In this document: positions 34,201-46,700 of the stretch, piece by piece | Layout of the letters: every line of letters starts with the position of its first letter | Position numbering within the stretch: position 1 is the first letter of the stretch | Assembly (NCBI GenBank): GCA_028551475.1 | Contig: CM052358.1 | Span: 1,180,501-1,244,500, forward strand | DNA: 64,000 nucleotides | DNA from: Casuarina equisetifolia | Taxonomy: Eukaryota > Streptophyta > Magnoliopsida > Fagales > Casuarinaceae | Direction of reading: 5' to 3' | Notes under the pieces: model-generated | The model's input: the letters and a program-made list of their open reading frames with translations, nothing else | Told to the model about the DNA's origin: nothing | Database searches by the model: none | Position numbers and translations under genes: made by a program

Positions 34201-37200
34201 TTTTCAGGTTGGCATGTCTATAGATCCCAAACTACTTCTCTCAAACTTTCCATTGATCACTGGTACATTGGGACTCTTGATTGCTGGCAAGACTATAGTG
34301 GTTGCACTAGTTGGTAGACTTTTTGGTGTTTCATTGATATCTGCAATAAGAGTTGGACTCCTTCTTGCTCCGGGAGGAGAATTTGCATTTGTGGCCTTTG
34401 GTGAAGCTGTTAATCAGGTTACCTTTCTATGAACTGATTTTATCTGCAAGACGGTTGTTTGCACTTAGCAGATTATTCTGCTTTACTTAAACTTAAGATA
34501 TTAGGTTGATCCATACACATTCTGTTGAGTTAAGGAGATGTAGTTTATTGTATTCTTCATGACTATCGCTTAAACAATCTTCCAGTTTGAAAAATGATGT
34601 CTTTGTTTGTAGAAATACTATGTCACTTGTATTCTCTGCAGGGTATAATGTCTTCCCAGCTATCATCTTTGCTGTTTCTGTTGGTGGGAATTTCAATGGC
34701 GCTTACACCTTGGCTAGCTGCTGGAGGCCAGTTAATTGCCTCTCGTTTCGAGCAGCATGATGTTCGAAGTTTATTACCTGCTGAGAATGAGGTAAAATTT
34801 CTATACGAGAACTCACTGCTATTGGTTGAAAAATTTGCGAGTTTGAGTAGTTAGTGATATCTAGAGCAGACATTTATTGGGTATGATCAGTTACAGAACT
34901 TCCTATGTTGCTGCTCTTTACAGTTCTGTGAGTACACGATTATTTTGTTTGGGACGTCAGGAGTACAGTCATCAACAAGCAGTTGGTGACTCATTCTCAT
35001 TATTTGTCCATTATGATATAGTTTTTTAGTCATTTATGAGGTCTCCTAGTGGCAGACATCAGTCAGTCATGCTGACCTGTTTTGATAGGGCCAGGGCCAG
35101 CTACCTAAAGTGGGCCCTGCCATTTGATGTCTGGCCCATTCAGCACGTGACAGTTTGATTGATGTGAATGTCTAGCATTTTCAATCATTTGTTTTTTATT
35201 GGTTTATAAAACATTTTGGAGTATAGGTTCCCTTTTCATTTGCTTTTCCTATAATTCACAAAATTATTGTTCTGCTGTTATTTTATGTTATTTGCCTGCG
35301 CTATTCTACGGTACTGAACCCTTTTTATCGGGAGGTTCTGCCAAATCTACTTTTGTACTTGGAATTGTGTGTATGGTGACTGCAGGAAGACATGATATTT
35401 GCCCTTAACTGTTTCTGATGTAGTATTGACAAGGCAATTAATTTCTTTTGGCTTGGCTTATTTTCCAGACAGATGATTTGCAAGATCACATAATCATTTG
35501 TGGATTTGGACGAGTTGGTCAGGTGTGGTAATAATTTAGAGGTCCTTTTTTTGTTGCAGTATTTCGGATCTATTTCAATTTGTGAGTAAATTTTGAGCTT
35601 TTCTAACAGAAGCATCTTTTTCTTCTGTTCTTCCCAGATCATTGCTCAGCTTCTTTCAGAGAGACTGATTCCATTTGTTGCTCTTGATGTGAGGAGGTAA
35701 CCAATTGACTTTCATAAATCTTGTACCTTGTATTCAAATTATTGCTCTTTTAGTTCGGGGCACTCAGTGCCATTCTTTTAATCTGTTATTGGAAAGTATG
35801 GACTTGTTTGTATCTTTTCCTTCAGAAAAGGATGCATTCAAAATGTTCTGAAAGTATTCTTCCCCAATATGTTGATTTTGATAGGATACATGTGTAAATG
35901 TTTGTGTTAGATATGCGCATGGCAGAGTGTATCTCAGAAAGTTAAATCCTTGCCAATGACATGAAGGGCAATTTGAAGGGAATTCAAAATGAAATTATCT
36001 GTTCATATAAGATTGCTGAATTGCATAGTGACTGACAATCTTTGAAATGCTCTTCAGATTTACTTTTAACTGTAATTCTCTATAAACATATCGGTAAAAC
36101 CTTCTGGGGATTGCTAGAAAAGGTTACCCGCGTTCTATGTTGTCTTCAGTGATAGAGTGGCAGTTGGACGAGCACTGGAGCTTCCTGTGTATTTTGGAGA
36201 TGCTGGTAGTCGAGAGGTACCACAAATTGCATTGAAATATAAGCTTATTTGCAGGTTCATTATTTGATACGCTTTCTTATACTGGATAACTAGGTCCTTC
36301 ACAAAGTTGGTGCAGAAAGAGCATGTGCAGCGGCGATAACTTTGGATACCCCTGGTGCAAATTACAGAACCGTTTGGGCTTTAAGCAAGTATTTCCCCAA
36401 TGTGAAGACCTTTGTCCGTGCTCATGATGTTGATCATGGCCTAAATTTGGAAAAGGCAGGGGCGACGGCGGTGAGTTTTCCTTGTCTCAGTTCTTATCAA
36501 TAAATTAAGTTGACAAAAGGGTGTCTATTCTTTTCTGGATTCCATCTTTTCTGGTTTTGCTCACACCGTCTGGAAACTTACAGGTTGTCCCGGAGACACT
36601 GGAACCAAGTCTACAGTTAGCAGCTGCAGTTCTTGCTCAGGTAAATAACTTGACTGCTGAGTATAACAGGTTACTGCAAACATCAACTTTTTTTTTGCAA
36701 TAATTAAAAAAAAAAAAGGTGCTTTGACGTATTATTAATGCTGTTGAGTGATGGCATGGCGAGTGTGATTGGTGTGATGATGAGTTGAATGCAATAATTT
36801 CAGTCGTGCATAGGTTTTGTTGGGAGATAAATGCGATCTTGCAGTAAACACTCAAAACAAATACATAGAAAAATATCAGAATACGTAATTTAAAACCTTT
36901 TCCACATCCAATGAATAGCAATTTACTTTTCACTTTAGGATTTTCATACATTTAAGAGTTATTAGAGAATTTTTTCTTTCTAGAATTTCTTATTGGTAAG
37001 GTAAGAGAAATCATAGTTGAAGAAAATTTTAATTTTGCTTTTACTTCTAATTTTAGTTTTATGACTAAAAGGTTATTTTAATTAGCATGTCTATATTTAA
37101 AGAAGGGTTTGGAGGTATGAGGTGCTAAACCCAAGACGTAAATCTTGGACGGCTAGTAACCAATTATTACAACACAGCAGTTACTAAACATTGTTTTTCA

Positions 37201-37532
37201 CGAGTATTACTGTTGATCTTGGCTCTTCTTATTCCCTTCAGGCAAAATTGCCGATGTCAGAAATTACAGCAACTATCAACGAATTCAGGTCTCGGCATCT
37301 GTCAGAGCTAACCGAGGTAATGAACTCTCCAGGATACAAATACCGAAAATGGAGTGTTTTGAACCTGAAATGAGATTCTCGTATTTACATATATGGTTTA
37401 TTTGTGCAGCTTTGCCAAACTAGTGGAAGTTCTCTAGGTTATGGATTTTCTCGGGGGGCAACCAAACCCAAAATTCAATCCTCAGATCCTTCGGACGAGA
37501 ATGAAGTCACAGAAGGGACGCTGGCAATATAA
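28224..37532 (+). CDS. KEA2: K+ efflux antiporter KEA1/KEA2 type, chloroplastic
   Basis: Inner-envelope K+/H+ antiporter of the CPA2 family, needed for chloroplast ion and pH balance and volume. Twenty exons: 28224-29833, 30391-30562, 30663-30753, 31120-31256, 31354-31413, 31492-31611, 32123-32191, 32560-32625, 33059-33148, 33506-33610, 33692-33820, 34208-34417, 34642-34791, 35469-35522, 35638-35696, 36150-36216, 36294-36470, 36584-36640, 37242-37316, 37410-37532; 1206 residues, as in Arabidopsis KEA1/KEA2 (about 1190). Order: transit-peptide-like N-terminus, a long stromal coiled coil (about 130-350, with [20 protein letters not shown]), a first hydrophobic segment near 525, the antiporter membrane domain (about 600-1000: [43 protein letters not shown]), then the KTN/RCK nucleotide-binding domain ([17 protein letters not shown]). 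The first ATG is 28224. A 5' UTR intron may end near 28125. KEA1 and KEA2 are close paralogs; I cannot tell which this is. Confidence 0.95.
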
Positions 37533-38119
37533 GGATCACCCGGTATAATAAAAGTGAAAAGTTAAAGAAGAAAATCCAGAAAATTCGACGTACTTTATAG
37601 CTTGGTTCTTGTAAGTTGTACAGAAAATAACAAAAATGCAAAAACAAAAGAAGGCAATCCGATGAACACGTCCTCTGCATTTGGTCATTCCCTTTTTAGT
37701 CCTCAGTTGTTCCCCATGTTGGTAGATATTACCTGATCGGATTAGTAAAATTCCTGTTTTAAATGGACATTTTTACCTATTTCGTTTAGCTGTTGAGCAC
37801 ATGGTTTTTAACATTAATACCAAATTAAAAATTTATTTATTTTATTAAAATCAGTTTATTAGGAGGTAATTATTTGCCTGGATTGACTAGACAAAGAGTG
37901 TTTTGAGAGGTTTGGAGGGTGAATTGATGTGGATTTTACTGGGTTAATAAGCGACGCCGTTTTCGTTTTCTTCCTTACGGACCGCTTCGCTTGCGTAAGA
38001 CCTTGTCCTACAAACGCGACCGAGGATTCTCTGGAGTGCCTCCACAGAGTATTGCAGACGCCGCGTCGAGATTCCTTCTGGAGCTCCGTCGTCTTAGGAG
38101 AGGGGAGCTCTGTTATATC

Positions 38120-41000
38120 ATGGTTTCGATGATATCCAGCGACTGTTCGTTTTCCACGACGGCGCGACTCTTTCCAATGTGCCGCCAAAGCGGCGTCGTT
38201 GCTCTTCGCCGGTTAGCGGTGGGACCTCCTAGCCGCTGGTCTCCGAGTATGAGACCGCTCGCTCTTCGCTTTTCCGCCTCACCATCTCCGGTCATCGCCG
38301 GTACGTCCTCCCTTCCTTCCTCTTTCGGTTCTGTTTGGTTACTCGGTAAGTGTCGGAAACAGGAGAAAGGTCATAGGTTTTTTATTTTCATATTCTTACT
38401 CCTGTAATACTGATTATGTTTTTGTCCCTTTTTCCTCTTTATGTTTTGTGTTCATTCGGAGCATTGCGACGCATTATTTGCAATGAATTGCTGTTCTGGT
38501 TTCTGAAATTGCTGTCTTTTTTAGCAGGTTGTCTTTTGGTGTTAATGAATGTCATGTAGGTGATTGGAATGTCTATGCAAATCTGAAATTATGGAATAGC
38601 ATAGCGTTTTCTTCGTCGTATATTCTGATAGCTGTAGTGGCATAGCAAAATTTGGACTCAGTTTTATTCTGAACTGTTAGCTAGTTAACGACCTGCATTG
38701 GTTAACAATTGTGAACTCGAATTTGTGGTTTGAGACGATTTGTCCGCTGTCCTAAGACAAGAATGGGCCTTGTGGTGGCACTTCAGGCAATAGTCTGTTC
38801 GAGCAGTCAACAGCATTGTTTGTGGTCTCAGTTCCTTGAAACAATTTATTATGAGATTGTGAACAAGCTCACTGTGTTGAGGATTGGACTCTAAAGAAAC
38901 TGGTATTTGGTGGTGCTAACTGCTTAGTGGCATATATTAATTAGAATCTATTATCTGGAATTTACATCCAGGTATAACAACAGTGGCTTTACTGCATTTT
39001 TTGTTGCCGCTTGATCAGGCCAGTTGATTGTGTCTGTCCAGTGATGATGCGGTAATCAGTTTAATTTGTGTTTTGGTCTTGAAGTCCCTTGCTTGAGTAA
39101 TATAACTTCGTTTTGTACAGCATCAATGGCTACTGAGGCATCTGCTAAAGTGATTGATGGAAAATCAGTTGCAAAGCAAATCAGAGATGAGATAGCTGCT
39201 GAAGTATCTAGAATGAAGGATGCCATAGGTGTTATTCCTGGATTAGCGGTTATCCTTGTTGGGGATAGGAAGGACTCTGCAACTTATGTACGCAACAAGA
39301 AGAAAGCTTGTGAGGCAGCTGGAATTAAATCTTTTGAGGTGCATTTGCCAGAAGATTCGACAGAGCAAGAAGTTCTGAAGTTTATCTCAGATTTCAATGA
39401 TGATTGTTCAGTTCATGGAATCCTTGTTCAGTTACCTCTACCTTCTGTATGTTTCTAAATTTGAGCTTCTTCCTTCCTTTTTATGCAAATCACTGTAAAA
39501 AAAAAATCATTCTTGTTTAAACATCTCTCAACATTATGATTTCGTGTCTGAGACTCTAAATGCATGCAGATGTCTAGTTTTTCCACCACTAAGTCTTCTT
39601 CTCTTGATTGTTTTACATATTTGTTGTATGCTTTATGTAAAATTTTCATGGTTATTATATTTTATTAATTAACATACCTGTATGTGTACCATCATGTACA
39701 CATCTATATAAAGTTTATGCTGTGATACTATTGAGTTAAATACCAGTTCATTTTTAGACATTTTGGATGTTGTTACCTTTTCAAGTTGGTTGATTTGTTT
39801 AGTAAATAATATATAAAATATTTTCAAGATCACTTTTCTTTGGAAGTCTAACTGCCTTTGACTTCAAGTTCTGATGTCTAGATTAATACCTGAAGATATG
39901 TGTTGAGATTTGTATATATGTTACCAACTTTTTCTGTTGTGATCTATAACTGTAGCGGCATGTTTGAGCCTTCAGAATTATTTCTGCCTGTGATTCATGA
40001 AGACACTGATTTTCTTGTTGTTTTGGAATTGGTACCAGCATATGAATGAGCAGAACATCTTAAATGCTCTTAGCATTGATAAAGATGTGGATGGATTTCA
40101 CCCATTGAACATTGGCCGTCTAGCCATGCGAGGTAGGGAACCCTTGTTTGTTCCATGCACGCCAAAGGGCTGCATAGAATTGTTGCATAGATATGGTGTT
40201 GATATCAAAGGCAAGAGGGCAGTTGTAATTGGCCGGAGCAATATTGTTGGGATGCCAGCAGCTCTGCTGCTGCAAGTGAGATTTCATTCCCCCAAGCACT
40301 ATAATTTAATGATTAGATTAATAGGTTTTCTGTGATTTGTTTCTGTTCCATTCAAATTATAACATGTTTGAAAACATTGGTAGAGGGAAGATGCTACCAT
40401 CAGTATTGTCCATTCAAGAACCAAGAATCCCGAGGAGTTCACAAGACAAGCAGATATAATTATTTCTGCTGTGGGACAGCCAAATATGGTTAGGGGCAGC
40501 TGGATCAAGCCTGGTGCAGTGATCATTGATGTTGGAATTAATGCAGTTGAGGTATCTAGAACTATATGTTATTTTTCATCATACTTAATTACTTCTGTGG
40601 CTTTCTCTCTCATCAAACACAGAGATTTTGGCTTTTAATCCTTCTTTGAAAATTTGTGAAATAAAAAGGGAAGAAATTACTCAAATGCATTATAGAATGC
40701 CCGGTTTTGAGATAGTTTTAGATCCTACTCCTGTCTAGGGAATGAAAATTGAAGGGCTGCGCCTATTTGATGTTTCTTTCTTACTCAAACGCTCTACGTC
40801 ACTCAGCTGGTCATGTGTACATGTGACAGGACACAAAAAGCCCTCGAGGTTACCGTTTGGTCGGAGACGTCTGTTATGAGGAGGCCTGCAAGATTGCTTC
40901 AGCAATCACTCCAGTCCCTGGTGGAGTGGGTCCGATGACAATAGCAATGCTTCTCTCAAATACCCTCCTCTCAGCAAAGAGGATACACAACTTCCAGTGA
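38120..41000 (+). CDS. FOLD4: Bifunctional methylenetetrahydrofolate dehydrogenase/cyclohydrolase (FolD), organelle form
   Basis: Interconverts 5,10-methylene-, 5,10-methenyl- and 10-formyl-tetrahydrofolate with NADP+, feeding one-carbon units to purine and formyl-Met synthesis. Five exons: 38120-38300, 39121-39446, 40039-40275, 40384-40551, 40830-41000; 1083 nt, 360 residues. The first 60 residues are Ser/Arg-rich and poor in acidic residues, like an organelle transit peptide, against about 300 residues for cytosolic forms. The catalytic domain shows [18 protein letters not shown] with the Tyr and Lys of the active site, [19 protein letters not shown], the NADP-site [11 protein letters not shown], and [12 protein letters not shown] near the end. 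A second ATG (39126) at the exon 2 start could give an untargeted form. It lies about 590 bp after the KEA gene on the same strand. Chloroplast versus mitochondrion cannot be decided from sequence alone. Confidence 0.93.
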
Positions 41001-43755
41001 AATTTTCTGAATTACTGTCACAAGGAAAGATGCCTTGTCCAGAAATACAGTGTGGTATCGCCTTCTGATGTATCCTGTTCACCTTTTTGAAAATAAAGAA
41101 TACACGCCTATAGAAGAAGTCAAAGTCGTACTCCTTGGTTTATATATGATTTTCAATCTGCGACCAAGCAAGCTCTGGTTTAATGTTGAGGCTTTGGACT
41201 TCGCAGGTGTGGTGATTAAGTTATTGCGTCGGCAAAAGCTATCATCTGCTCTCATCGGGAATGGAGCGGTTCAATTGACATGATGCTTTGATAGAAGATC
41301 TATCAAAGGGGCTGCCATTTTTTGAGTAGAGATTGAAACCTATCCATTGCCTTTGATCTTAATGTAAATGTTTTGTGCTTGGAACCAACTAAGAGCTATA
41401 TGTCACTTTCGGAGGCATATTTGCGAGCCTTGTAAGAATTTGAGGAATGTTGATGATCATTTCACTTTCTTTATCTGCACATATGCCCTCAACATGAAAT
41501 GAAATTCTGCTTTTAACGCTGGATGCAAGAAGTTGACTCAACAAATCATTTTCGTGACCAATATGAACCTAGTGCAAGGGGCCCAAACGCATGGTCAAGT
41601 GAATAGGCGGAACATTTCGGCTTTGTCGTGTTCATGAAACACGGGATTGTAGAGGATCCAAGTCCCGCTAAGACGAAGTGGGCTCCTGGTCACAAAAGAG
41701 ACCAGTTTGTTTGAGAAGATGCACGTGTAAAGGAAAGGGCCATGTTAAGAGGTCAATTTCCAAGGATGTGGATTCGTGTGGATGAGTTAAGATCCTTGTA
41801 ATAGGTCCCATGCACATGAGGACAGACCCCTGTTACAAGGTCCATACATGTAGACCCATCTTACATAGAAAATACACCTAACATGAAATATAGTAAATTG
41901 TGTGCAAATTAAACACTTAAATTCAATACTTATTGTAATGATTTAAGTCGTTCCTCTCGATCTCTATCTTTCTGTCGTGGCTTGGCTTTCTTTAAGCTTT
42001 AAATGCTGACGCTTGCACAGGCTTCTATAGTTACCTCACAATTCAATTATTTTGGAGATTACTTTGCAATTTTTGTTTGGCCCCTTCAAGCACTTGAAAT
42101 TTCAGGCTTCACGTTCTTGACCAAAGGTTTTCTCAAGAAATTACTTGCATTTCATTAATTACTGCGGATGTGAATTCTTAACCTTGTGAAAACAATAAAA
42201 GTTTCTATCAATTAATTCTAAGTATAAATAAGTGCTACTTTATTAGCTTTTTTCTTTTCAAGTTTAGATATCCTTTCTTTTAATAATATCTTTTCACATT
42301 CCAAGCTTTTGATAGTGTCTTGTACAACATGCAGCTCTTTACTACAAAGTTATAACTTATCTTGGAGCTTTTGTAACAACTACTTTAAACACCACCCATA
42401 ATCAAGATTTAATTATCCATCAGATACAAAATTGACTATATTAATGAAAGAGAGTATCTTAAAACATATGAAATAACTTTGATAGATTTGTATCTATGGC
42501 AGGCATGAAATTCATTTGTGTATCAATTCTAGCCAAATATTTTTTGTTATTCTTCCCCATCATGAGGTTTCCCTACTTGACAAACCTTGCTTTCATGATC
42601 CTTTTCTTTAGCAATATAACCAAACAAAATTCAAAATCAGTGATGGGATAAAGGAATATATGTTAATTAGACAAGATAAATCATACTAACATGAGGTGCC
42701 TTATCCTTCTCATCACATCATGTTATGAGATTGTCACAATCACTTATAACTTTTGCTAGGTTTTGCCTATTAGATCTCAGTTATTCTTTCAAAGCACGTG
42801 CTTTGATCCCTTGTGGAGGAATTGTGCCAGCAAATTCCTAACAATAACATACCTTTTCCTTTGTTGTTAATTTAGTTATATGGTGGCCATGTTTTAAACT
42901 AGTAACCTATAAATGCGAAGAGAAATAATTGAGGTGAGAGATAAAAACAATTAGAATCCCAAGAGAAATGAAAATTGTAAGGCATTGAAGGAGATCGTCG
43001 TATTACTTAGCATACAAATTCTCACTAAACTCATCATAAGAGTGCAATAGCTTTTGAGTATCAAGTGAATTGGTGGATCATTTTGGTATGTTCATGAAAC
43101 TTGTTGAAGATCTAAGTCCTATGAAGAGGAAGTGGGCTTTGGCATCACAAGTCCCTTTTTCATGAAACAGAAGGGGTTTTATGTGAGAAAATGCATGTGT
43201 AGAGGACCCATTTACATATGTTGGCTCATATACATTAGGCCCATGTCCAAGAGTGTGGATTCATGTACATAAGTTAAGACCATGTCATAGGACCTATCAT
43301 AGGACCCGTCACAGGAATGCAAACCCATGTTACATAGCGCATGCATGTAAACCCATCTTATACAGAAAATATACTTTGCATGAAATATAGTAACTCATTT
43401 TCAAATTAAACACTTACCTGCATTCAATACTTACTACAACAATTGAACTCGTTCCTCTCTCAACCTCTATCTTCCTATTGTGACATTGGCTTCCTTTATA
43501 CTGTAAATGTCGTTGCTTACATAGCCTTCCACAATTACCTCACATCATGATCACAATTCAATTATATTGGTAATTTTCTTTAATTTCAAAGTTGTCATGG
43601 TCACAGGCCTTGCAACTAAGGGAAAATCAAGCAAGCTTTAATTATTGTCTACTCGGTATGGCTGTAAGTATGCTAAAGTACAGTCCATGATGGTAGTGTG
43701 TAGCTAAGTATATACTTTACTTGTTGTAGTCCATAGGCAAGGGGGAGATTGTAAT
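41001..43755. repeat. FolD 3' flank and two CATG-rich repeat copies
   Basis: 41001-41480 is probably 3' UTR and flank (AATAAA-like 'GAAAATAAAGAATACAC' near 41090). About 41590-42080 and 43080-43610 are two copies of a roughly 500-bp repeat: a first half full of 'GGACCCATG(T/C)ACATGAG'-like words and a second half with 'CATGAAATATAGTAA', 'CAAATTAAACACTTA', 'TGCTGACGCTTGC'-like sequence. No gene was found between them. Confidence 0.6.
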
Positions 43756-46700
43756 TGTAAGAAAATAAGAAACTGCGAGGGAGTATGAAGGATTTCTTTA
43801 TTGCTGTAATGATTTTTACAATGTTTGTTATACATTTATAGAGACATAGCCTAGCCTAGGAAAGGTAACTAAATATTTACAATAATTACAATGATATTGT
43901 GCCTAATCACAGACACTAATATGGTAACGTATTAGGTAAGGCAGTTGTCTATTAACACTCCCCTTTAAGCTAGAGATTTGAATAAATCAAATACTCCGAG
44001 TTTGAAAAGAAGATGTCAATGTTGCTTGTTGTTGAGTGTCTTAGTGAGTAGGTCAATAGGTTGTTCCTTGGTTGGTACATGTCATGTCGTAATGATTTCT
44101 TGTTGAAGCTTTTCTCTTACATAATGACATTCAACTTCAATATGCTTTGTGCGCTAATGAAATATAACGTTTGTTGCAATCTTCTCTGTGATTTCATTGT
44201 CACAATGTAGTAATGTTGGACACTTCATGTAAAAACCAAAATTTTTAAGTAACCCAATGATTTAAATTATTTCATACGTGGTAAGTTGTATGGCTTTGTA
44301 CTCTGCTTCGGCTGATGATAAAAAAACAGTGGGTTGTTTTTTGGAGTGCCATGAAATCAAAGAGTTTTCCAACATTATACAAAAGCTTGTGGTGGATCTT
44401 CTTGTCATGGGACATATGTTGTAATTAGAGTCACAATATGCTTGCAACTTAAATGGTGAAGATAATGGGAACATAATACCAAGGCTTGGGCAAATCTTAA
44501 GATATCTAATCACTTTCAGAACAACTTCCATGTGAGATTGTTTTGGATCATGCATGAACTGGCTAAGAAATTGGATTGGAAATGTGATGTCAAGCCTGGT
44601 GAGTATGAGATAAATCAATCGTTCAACTAGTCACTGATAAACTAAAGGATCATTAAGAGGAGGATCATTCATTTGTTCTTTAGATCCAACATCATACTCA
44701 AGGCTTGTGAATTTTTTATTCTGCTCCATAGGAATCATTGATGGCTTCAAACTAAGTAAGCCTGCTTCATAAATGAGTTCCAATGTATATTTTTGTTGAC
44801 TTGACAAAATATCATTTGGAAATTGATCGATTTTAAACCCTAAGAAAAACTTCAAGGGACCAAGATCCTTTCGTAAAAAATGTACTATTCAAATTTTTTT
44901 TAGGTTTGAAATGGCTACTTGACTGTTTCCTATTATCAAGATATTGTTAACATAAATGAGTAAAGCCACAAAAAAGCTACCTTTCCTCTTGGTGAACAAG
45001 GAGTAATCATGGTAAGACTGGATAAAGCCATGTATAATCAAGGCACCAGTGAACTTGGCATTCCATTGTCGGAAAGCCTGCTTTAACCCATAAAGGGATT
45101 TCCATAATCGACAGACAAGATGCTCCCCCTGATTGTGAAATTCGAAGGGAAGCTCTATATAGACCTCATCTGAAAGATCATCATGAAGAAAGATGTTCTG
45201 GACATCCATCTGATAAAAAGGCCAATGATGGACAACATTAATAGTAATGATGAACCGACCAATGACATGCTTGGCTGTGGGAGAGAAAGTACCCTAGTAG
45301 TTGATGCCTTCATGTTGATTATACCCTTTGGCAACCAAGCGGGCTTTGTAACGTTTAATGGAGCCATTAGCATGATATTTTACCTTATAAACCCATTTAC
45401 ATCCAATAGGACGATGACTAAGGGGCAAATGAATAATATCCTAAGTGTGATTAGCCTAAAAGGTAGTAAGTTCAGCATCTATGGCTGCAATCCAATTAGG
45501 GTCTTAGGTGGCCTCATGGTACGTGGTGGGTTTAGTGATGGTGGAAATGGAGGCTATGAAGTGTTAGTAAGGGGGGTTGCAGTGGTGGAGGGAGACATAG
45601 TTAGATATCGGATAAAGGGAGGTTTGGAAAGAAGGTGATAAGGTAAGACATATGTGGTCAAAAGTTTAGATAGAAGGGCGGGTGGTACAGCCAGATTGAT
45701 GTAATGAAGGATTGGTAGGCTTAGTAGAAGGAGTAGTAGTAGTATCAGTAAGTTGGGGAGGTAGGGTGGGGGATGGTTGCGATGCAAGATCAGAGGTGTC
45801 CAATGAAAGGTTAGAGGGGAAAAATAGGGCAACAGGAATTGTACCTGAAGGAAGTGGTTCAAGAAGATCCATAAACAATGATGAGGAAGTGTACGTGTCA
45901 GGATTCAACACAACTAGAGGTGACGAGAGGGCCAGGCTATCCAAGGAAGAAGAAGAAAAAGAAAAAAAAAAAAAGGAAAAACAATTTCTTGAAAAACGAT
46001 GTCATGACTAATAAAAAATTTATGGGACTAAGGGTGATAGACACGATAACCTTTTTGAGAAGAAGGATAACCCATGAAAATGCAGGGAAGGACATGAGGA
46101 CTGAACTTATCTCAAGGACCCAAGGTGGTTGTGTAACAATGACAACCAAAAACACAAAGATGGTCAAGGATAAGAGGTTTACCAAATAATTTTTCAAAGG
46201 GACTGAGACCATGAAGAGAAAATGAGGGAAGTTAGTTGACAAGATAGGTGGCAATGAAAAGGCATTTCCCCCAGAAAGGCGGGAGGATATAGACTTGAAA
46301 CATTAGAGCACGGGTCACATCTAATAAGTATTAATGTTTGCATTCAACAACTCCATTTTGTTGAGGAGTGTGAACACATGAGGTCTCATATGAAATGCCC
46401 TTCATGGAAAAGAAGGAACAACATTCAGAAGAAAAGAATTCAGAAACATTGTTGGAGCGAATGCGATGGATAGTGGCATTGAATTGCGTATGAATTAGGG
46501 AGATGAAATATTAGATTTTAAAAAATACTTGGCTTTTAAATTGAAGGAGGAAAGTCTAAGTGGCACGGGAGAAGTCATCCACAATGGTAAGAAAATAACA
46601 TACATTATCATAAGTGAGAATTCTATGATGACCCCAAACATCCATGTGAACAAGCTCAAAAATGGAGTGAGTCAAAGTGTGACTAGTGGGAAAAGGTTGG

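Noticed and set aside
45183-46189. Open frames on the + strand
   Set aside because: They lie antisense within the Copia element and match no protein pattern; part is a GAAAAA-rich low-complexity run.
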